A stretch of DNA of 10,770 bases, from contig JAHFSN010000035.1 in NCBI GenBank assembly GCA_023265735.1, positions 1 through 10,770 of the forward strand. Direction: 5' to 3'. The DNA is from Spirochaetaceae bacterium (GTDB lineage Bacteria; Spirochaetota; Spirochaetia; JABEVK01). Every line of letters starts with the position of its first letter. Positions within the stretch are counted from its first letter, which is position 1. The notes below the pieces were generated by a model that ran no database searches, was not told where the DNA came from, and saw only the letters and a program-made list of their open reading frames with translations. Made by a program: the position numbers and the translations under genes. Below, in pieces: positions 6,966 through 10,770 of the stretch.

Positions 6966-8066
6966 GTGTTCGATCTTTCTCAGTTTCTGGAATCGGGAAC
7001 CCGCGGGGTGGTTCGCCAGCTTGGTCGGAGCTCTGGCCTGGGCGTCCGTCAGTGGGGGACTCTGCTCCAATGGGGATGGGCGACCTCCCGGGCCGCGGCC
7101 CGGCGGAGAGCCTTGGCCCGGCAGGGCGAGCTGGCCCCGGCTTTTCTCATCGCCAGCATCACCGAGTCCTGCAACCTCGCCTGCGACGGCTGCTATTCCC
7201 GGGCCCAGGGGACTCGCCCCGAGGGTCCCCGAAGCTCCCCCCTGACCGCGTCCCGGTGGGGCGAGCTCTTCGCCGAAGCCCGGCGCCTCGGGGTGTCGTT
7301 CATCCTGCTGGCCGGGGGAGAGCCCCTGACCCGGCCCGACGTGCTGGCCAAGGCGGCCCGGTTCCCGGACCTGCTGTTTCCCGTCTTCACCAACGGCACC
7401 CTGCTCCGGGGCGACCTCGTGACGTTCTTCGCCCGCCACCGCCATCTCATTCCCCTGATCAGCCTGGAGGGCCGCCAGGACCGTACCGACCACCGCCGGG
7501 CCGCCGGGGTCTACGAAAGGGTGGTCCAGACCATGGACCTCCTGGCCGCCCGGTCCCTCCTCTTTGGGACGTCGATCACCGTAACGGTCGAGAACCTCGA
7601 CGAGGTGACGTCGGCGTCGTTCTTTCAGGAGCTCCACCACCGGGGCTGCCGGGCGGCGGTCTTCGTCGAATTCGTCCCCGTGTCGGCCCAGACCTGGCCC
7701 CTGGTCCTGCGGGAACCCCAGAGGCTCGTCCTGAGGCAGCGCCTCGACGACCTCCAAAGGCAGTTTCCCCGGGCGCTCTTCGTGACCTTTCCCGGGGACG
7801 AGGCGGCCAGCGGCGGGTGTCTAGCCGCCGGAAGGGGCTTCTTCCATATTGGCCCCGACGGGGCGGCCGAACCGTGCCCCTTCTCTCCCCATTCGGACCT
7901 TAGCCTCCGGGACCACAGCCTGCGCGAGGCCTTGAAGTCGCCGCTGTTCCGCAAGGTGGCCGAAGCGGGCCTTCTGCAAGTAGGACACGCCGGCGGATGC
8001 GCCCTGGTGGAACAGGATGCCAAAGTCGTCGGCTGGTCTGCATCGCGGACGGGAAGGGGGTGCTAG
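6966..8066 (+). CDS. Radical SAM protein with C-terminal SPASM-like cysteines
   Basis: Radical S-adenosylmethionine enzyme, 366 aa from the GTG. The 4Fe-4S motif is CNLACDGC (Cys69, Cys73, Cys76), the CX3CX2C pattern, and GGEP (117-120) contacts SAM. A basic 55-residue leader precedes the TIM-barrel part. C-terminal cysteines are Cys285 (SGGC), Cys304 (AEPCPFSPHSD) and Cys345 (HAGGCALVE). They look like ligands for a second cluster in a short SPASM-like tail. The pattern CPFSPxSD...SLREALxSPLF...GGCALxE is one I associate with a family of uncharacterised radical SAM proteins in anaerobes. The substrate is unknown, and no precursor peptide or partner gene lies beside it. It stands alone between a terminator upstream and a gene-free convergent region downstream. 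Confidence 0.88.
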   Translation: MFDLSQFLESGTRGVVRQLGRSSGLGVRQWGTLLQWGWATSRAAARRRALARQGELAPAFLIASITESCNLACDGCYSRAQGTRPEGPRSSPLTASRWGELFAEARRLGVSFILLAGGEPLTRPDVLAKAARFPDLLFPVFTNGTLLRGDLVTFFARHRHLIPLISLEGRQDRTDHRRAAGVYERVVQTMDLLAARSLLFGTSITVTVENLDEVTSASFFQELHHRGCRAAVFVEFVPVSAQTWPLVLREPQRLVLRQRLDDLQRQFPRALFVTFPGDEAASGGCLAAGRGFFHIGPDGAAEPCPFSPHSDLSLRDHSLREALKSPLFRKVAEAGLLQVGHAGGCALVEQDAKVVGWSASRTGRGC

Positions 8067-8180
8067 AATCATGTGCCCCAAATCCCTCGGACAATGAAGC
8101 CCCGATAAGAACACCGGATTTGCAGTACTGACGGGACTAGATCAGGATCAATTGCCGCCCGCTGATGTTAAAGATTCATT
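8067..8180. other. Gene-free left half of the convergent intergenic region
   Basis: The gap between the stop of the radical SAM gene and the end of the convergent exported-protein gene is 313 bp. In its left part I see no ribosome site with a plausible frame, no tRNA and no terminator hairpin with a T tract. The right part (8181-8351) holds the palindromic element. A T6 run (8375-8380) directly abuts the end of the minus-strand gene without a hairpin in front of it. Confidence 0.6.
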
Positions 8181-8351
8181 GCAAATGGCGAGCAAGGGGT
8201 TCGCCAATGGCAAATCCCCGCGATGCCCGTGAAGATCTGGGCGCGGGAGATCGCCATTTTGGCAAAGCCGAGGAAGTGCACGGAGCGCAGGCGTACTGTG
8301 TGTACGCCGAGCACCGTACGCGACCGAGGCGAAGCCATAATGGCGAGATCC
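8181..8351. repeat. Multi-palindromic intergenic element (candidate structured RNA or mobile repeat)
   Basis: Four nested or consecutive inverted repeats are visible. (1) TGGCGA/TCGCCA, 8186-8191 with 8201-8206. (2) CCCGC plus GCCC, 8217-8228 with a GAT bulge, pairing to GGGC plus GCGGG, 8239-8247. (3) An outer pair CGCCATTTTGGC (8252-8263) and GCCATAATGGCG (8334-8345), complementary at 11 of 12 positions. (4) Inside it a perfect GGCGTAC/GTACGCC hairpin (8290-8296 with 8302-8308, loop TGTGT), flanked by GTGC/GCAC (8276-8279 with 8311-8314). CCGAGG occurs twice inside (8268-8273, 8324-8329), and GAGATC flanks the outer pair directly (8247-8252, 8345-8350). The order of stems is far beyond chance for 170 bp. 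Open frames that cross it have no ribosome site and are taken as spurious. The copy number in the genome cannot be seen here. Confidence 0.7.
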
Positions 8352-8379
8352 AAGCCCCAGTGATGGATAGCACATTTTT

Positions 8380-8973
8380 TCAACGCCAGGCCAGGTCCTT
8401 GGTTTCCGTGTGCTTCTTGATCGTCCAGGTGACCAGGAAGTCCTGGTAGGTCTTCTGGGAAACGTCGGGGGCACCCCATGTGGACCAGTTGATCGTGGGT
8501 TCCCAGGCCAGGCCTAGGTCGCCCCAGTCGGCGATGGGGTACCCCAGGCCTACGGTCAATCCCACTCCGGTGTACGTGCTGCCCAGGATGGTCTTCCCGT
8601 CGATACGGCTGCCGATGGTGGGGGCCACCCCCAGGTCGAGCTGCAGGCCCGTGGGCCGGGACCAGAGCGAGGCGAAGGGGTCGCCCCGCCAGCCCAGGCT
8701 CACCAGGCGCGTGTCGGCGATGACCACGCCCCCGGCGGCGTGCCCCAGGGTCCCCGAGAGAAAGCCAAAGTACGGACCCTCGGGTTTGGTCGGATCAAAG
8801 AACCAGAAATTGCGGATGGAAAAGCCGCCCCCCAGGCGACTCGGGTCACCCGACTCGTCGAGGGTAGCCATGGCCCCAAACTGGGTCAGCGTCCGGGCCT
8901 CGGTGACCTTCTCTTGCGCCATAAGGGCGGCTGCCGATAAGATCATCAGCGCAATCGATAACAAATACCTCAT
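8380..8973 (-). CDS. Exported protein, possible outer-membrane beta-barrel, unknown function
   Basis: 197 aa, family not recognised. A clear signal peptide occupies residues 1-19 or 20 (MRYLLSIALMILSAAALMA then QEKV). The mature part is rich in Gly and aromatic residues in short alternating strands, for example FSIRNFWFFD, PYFGFLSGTLGHA, GLQLDLGVAPTIG and GLTVGLGYPIADWGDLGLAWEPTINW. This fits a small beta-barrel or a periplasmic beta-sandwich. It ends in KDLAWR, without the terminal Phe typical of many barrels. The ATG at 8973 has GAGG 6 nt upstream. It is divergent from the sigma factor operon across 145 bp and could be a target of that sigma factor (inference). I found no convincing promoter for it. 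Confidence 0.8.
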   Translation of the reverse strand: MRYLLSIALMILSAAALMAQEKVTEARTLTQFGAMATLDESGDPSRLGGGFSIRNFWFFDPTKPEGPYFGFLSGTLGHAAGGVVIADTRLVSLGWRGDPFASLWSRPTGLQLDLGVAPTIGSRIDGKTILGSTYTGVGLTVGLGYPIADWGDLGLAWEPTINWSTWGAPDVSQKTYQDFLVTWTIKKHTETKDLAWR

Positions 8974-9118
8974 GAATTACCTCGCCAGGTAGAACACGGA
9001 GTCGGGCAGGATCTGTCACTCGGGCGGGTCCGGAGCCCTGGTCGAAGGCGCTGTCGGCAACTATGGTAATTTAGGGTGACAAATTGGCGAAGGATGCGTG
9101 TTTGAAAGAAGGACGAGG

Positions 9119-9601
9119 ATGAAGGACCCAACGCAGAAGATCAACGTGGAGGCCTACTACCGGCAGTTCGGACCCATGGTCTACCGTCGGTGTCTGTTTC
9201 TGCTTCGGTCGGAAGAGGCCGCCCTCGACACCATGCAGGACGTGTTCGTGCAGGTGTTGAGGTTCCAGGACCGGCTGACCGAGCAGGGACCGTCCAGCCT
9301 CCTCTATACGATCGCCACCCGGCTGAGCCTCAACCTGCTTCGCAAGAAGAAGTGGGAGGCCCTGCCGGAGGACGTCGCGGTGAGGGACAGAGCTGAGGAC
9401 CTCGTTTTGGGGAAACTGATGCTGGACCGGATTTTCCTGGCCGAGAAGCCCGACACGAAGGTGATTGCCGTCTACCACTACGTCGACGGCATGACCTACG
9501 AGGAAACCGCCAAGATGGTGGGTCTGTCGGTCTCTGGCGTGCGCAAACGGCTGGCCAAGCTTCAGGCTCGGGTCCAGGACGGGGTGAGGGAGAAAGCATG
9601 A
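9119..9601 (+). CDS. ECF-type RNA polymerase sigma factor
   Basis: 160 aa, typical of group 4 (ECF) sigma factors with only regions 2 and 4. Region 2 spans about residues 11-78 (YYRQFGPMVYRRCLFLL, then DTMQDVFVQVLR, the -10 recognition and core-binding helix). Region 4 spans about 98-152, with the helix-turn-helix at TYEETAKMVGLSVSGVRKRLAK (126-147). The ATG at 9119 is chosen because AAGGA (9109-9113) lies 5 nt ahead; a GTG at 9098 in the same frame has no such site. The stop overlaps the next start (ATGA at 9598-9601). The operon layout suggests control by the membrane protein encoded next. No promoter could be assigned in the 145-bp gap upstream. Confidence 0.9.
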   Translation: MKDPTQKINVEAYYRQFGPMVYRRCLFLLRSEEAALDTMQDVFVQVLRFQDRLTEQGPSSLLYTIATRLSLNLLRKKKWEALPEDVAVRDRAEDLVLGKLMLDRIFLAEKPDTKVIAVYHYVDGMTYEETAKMVGLSVSGVRKRLAKLQARVQDGVREKA

Positions 9602-10314
9602 AGAACCAGACGCGGTATTCGTGGAAGGCGGAGTGGAAGGCGGCGGGACTCGATCCCGGCCCCCTTTCCGAGGACGAGGAGGCCCAGGTGCCTCGGCTCG
9701 TCGCCGAGAACCGCGAGTTCCTCGAGAAGCACCCGCCGGAGACGGTTCTCAAGAAGGCTCGGCCTCGGCCCCGAACTCTGCCGTTCCAGGTCTGGTCCGT
9801 GCCCCTGGCCGCCGCGGCGGCGCTGCTCGTCTTCCTGGGGCTCCCGGGCACCCCGGCCCCGAAACCCGGTACGGGCCTGGAACGGATGAAGGGCAACTCG
9901 GAAACGGCCGTCGTGGTCTACCGCCAGGGCGCCAAGGGCCCCGAGAAGCTGGCACCCCGGACCCTGGTCCACGCCGGTGATGTCCTTCAGGTGGCCTACC
10001 ATGTGTCCAAACCCCAGCAGGGAGCGTTGCTCTCCCTCGACGGGGAGGGAAACGTGATGGTGCATCTGGCCAAGGATGGCCGGTCGGTGGCCCTGGTTCC
10101 CGGCGCCGAACACCCCCTGGAGTTTGGCTACGAACTCGACAGGGCCCCCCGGTACGAAGTGTTCTTCCTCGTGACCTCGGACACGCCTTTCGACCTGGAA
10201 CCCATCCGCCGGACCCTCAAGGCCGCGTCCACCTGGGAATCGCTGACCGACGCGTCGTTTGGTTCCGGACTCCATGTGGCCGTCCTTCCCCTGGCCAAAG
10301 AGACCCTGCCATGA
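9598..10314 (+). CDS. Single-pass membrane protein, putative anti-sigma or sensor partner of the sigma factor
   Basis: 238 aa. A charged cytoplasmic N-terminus (1-62) is followed by one membrane helix (about 66-82, WSVPLAAAAALLVFLGL) and an extracytoplasmic domain (about 90-238). The latter is beta-rich: AVVVYRQG, HAGDVLQVAYHV, GALLSLDGEGNVMVHL and YEVFFLVTSDTPFDL. Its pattern of kGD-lq-y, then GalLSlD-G, resembles DUF4384-like domains often found beside caspases (resemblance from memory). The position right after an ECF sigma gene and the topology are those of an anti-sigma factor. However, the protein contains no cysteine, so the HxxxCxxC zinc motif of classical anti-sigma domains is absent. 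Both ends are coupled by ATGA overlaps. The anti-sigma role is an inference. Confidence 0.78.
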   Translation: MKNQTRYSWKAEWKAAGLDPGPLSEDEEAQVPRLVAENREFLEKHPPETVLKKARPRPRTLPFQVWSVPLAAAAALLVFLGLPGTPAPKPGTGLERMKGNSETAVVVYRQGAKGPEKLAPRTLVHAGDVLQVAYHVSKPQQGALLSLDGEGNVMVHLAKDGRSVALVPGAEHPLEFGYELDRAPRYEVFFLVTSDTPFDLEPIRRTLKAASTWESLTDASFGSGLHVAVLPLAKETLP

Positions 10315-10770
10315 CCCGGGCCCTTCTTCTCGTCTTCGTGCTCACCGGCGGCGTAATCTGGGGGACCAACCTCCCCGTCAAACGCTACGCGGTCTTTGTG
10401 GGCGCCAACCAGGGCGGCAGCGGCACCGAACCCCTTCTCTACGCCCAGAAGGACGCCCAGAAGATGGATCAGGTGATGCAGGAGGTGGGAGGAGTGTCCC
10501 TGGCCGACCGGGTCGTCCTCCTCGACCCCACCCCCGAGGGCGTTAAATCGGCCCTCACGGCCCTGGCTAACCGCATCCTGGCCAGCCCCGCCAAGGAGAA
10601 CCGCCGGACCGAGTTCCTCTTCTATTACTCGGGCCATTCCGATGAGAACGGATTGCTCCTGGGAAACAAGTCTCTGGCCTACAAGGCTCTGCGCGAAGGG
10701 CTGCAGGCGGTGCCCGCCGACGTGCGCATCGCCATCCTCGACAGCTGCTCTTCGGGGGCCTTTGCCCGGC
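10311..10770 (+). CDS. Caspase-family (peptidase C14) protease, partial at right edge
   Basis: The first 153 codons are visible, with the C-terminus beyond the window. A short hydrophobic N-terminus (ALLLVFVLTGGVIWG, 4-18) looks like a signal peptide or anchor, placing the enzyme outside the cytoplasm. The caspase fold is plain: KRYAVFVGAN (24-33, first strand), then LLYAQKDAQKMDQVM (42-56), FLFYYSGHSDENGLLL with catalytic His109 (10635-10637), and IAILDSCSSGAF with nucleophile Cys146 (10746-10748). Family knowledge: such prokaryotic caspase homologues usually cleave after basic residues and may act in stress signalling. The ATG overlaps the preceding stop (ATGA), making it the third gene of the sigma operon. 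Whether repeat or partner domains follow cannot be seen. Confidence 0.92.
   Translation, partial: MTRALLLVFVLTGGVIWGTNLPVKRYAVFVGANQGGSGTEPLLYAQKDAQKMDQVMQEVGGVSLADRVVLLDPTPEGVKSALTALANRILASPAKENRRTEFLFYYSGHSDENGLLLGNKSLAYKALREGLQAVPADVRIAILDSCSSGAFAR

Noticed and set aside
8181..8262. Possible tRNA because of a GGGGTTCGCC run like a T-arm
   Set aside because: No acceptor stem, D-arm or anticodon arm can be built around it; the stems form other hairpins.
8148..8479. Several short minus-strand and plus-strand open frames (65-108 codons) crossing the palindromic element
   Set aside because: No ribosome sites, overlap in several frames at once, and the DNA is explained by inverted repeats. One frame reads ...CHWRTPCSPFAMNL and may be annotated as a hypothetical protein elsewhere, but I see no sign that it is coding.

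Overview
This is a high-GC bacterial chromosomal window, with pervasive G/C at third codon positions and long antisense shadow frames. The gene set suggests a free-living Gram-negative bacterium: a lipobox-bearing 7TM-DISM adenylate cyclase, a PF04392-type ABC importer, a haem O synthase, a DUF2231-DOMON protein, and an ECF sigma/caspase operon. Spirochaetota, Acidobacteriota (Holophagae-like) or Desulfobacterota would all fit. There is no rRNA, tRNA or decisive marker, so the phylum stays open.

Region 1 (1-3005, minus strand) is a compact operon read right to left. A sigma70-like promoter drives an LDH/MDH-family dehydrogenase, then a periplasmic substrate-binding protein, then the importer permease, which runs off the left edge. 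Gaps are 9 and 3 nt. The dehydrogenase has an Arg at the substrate-specificity position, pointing to a dicarboxylate rather than lactate. Region 2 (3036-4893, minus) is a single-gene unit for a membrane-bound class III adenylate cyclase. It is divergent from region 3 (4915-6896, plus), which holds a haem O synthase (CtaB/CyoE family) and then, under its own promoter, a membrane protein joining DUF2231 to a DOMON domain with candidate haem ligands. That unit closes with a strong intrinsic terminator. Region 4 (6954-8066, plus) is a radical SAM enzyme with a GTG start and C-terminal cysteines.

Region 5 (8067-8379) is a gene-free convergent gap. Its right half holds an elaborate multi-palindromic element of about 170 bp: three hairpins plus an outer near-perfect inverted repeat, flanked by GAGATC direct repeats. 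It is the best candidate here for an undescribed structured RNA or mobile repeat. Region 6 is a minus-strand exported or outer-membrane protein (8380-8973) divergent from region 7 (9119 to the right edge, plus). Region 7 is a translationally coupled trio: an ECF-type sigma factor, a single-pass membrane protein in the anti-sigma position but without cysteines, and an exported caspase-fold (C14) protease with its His-Cys dyad visible. Each junction is an ATGA overlap. It looks like a signalling or stress module linking transcription to a caspase-like protease.
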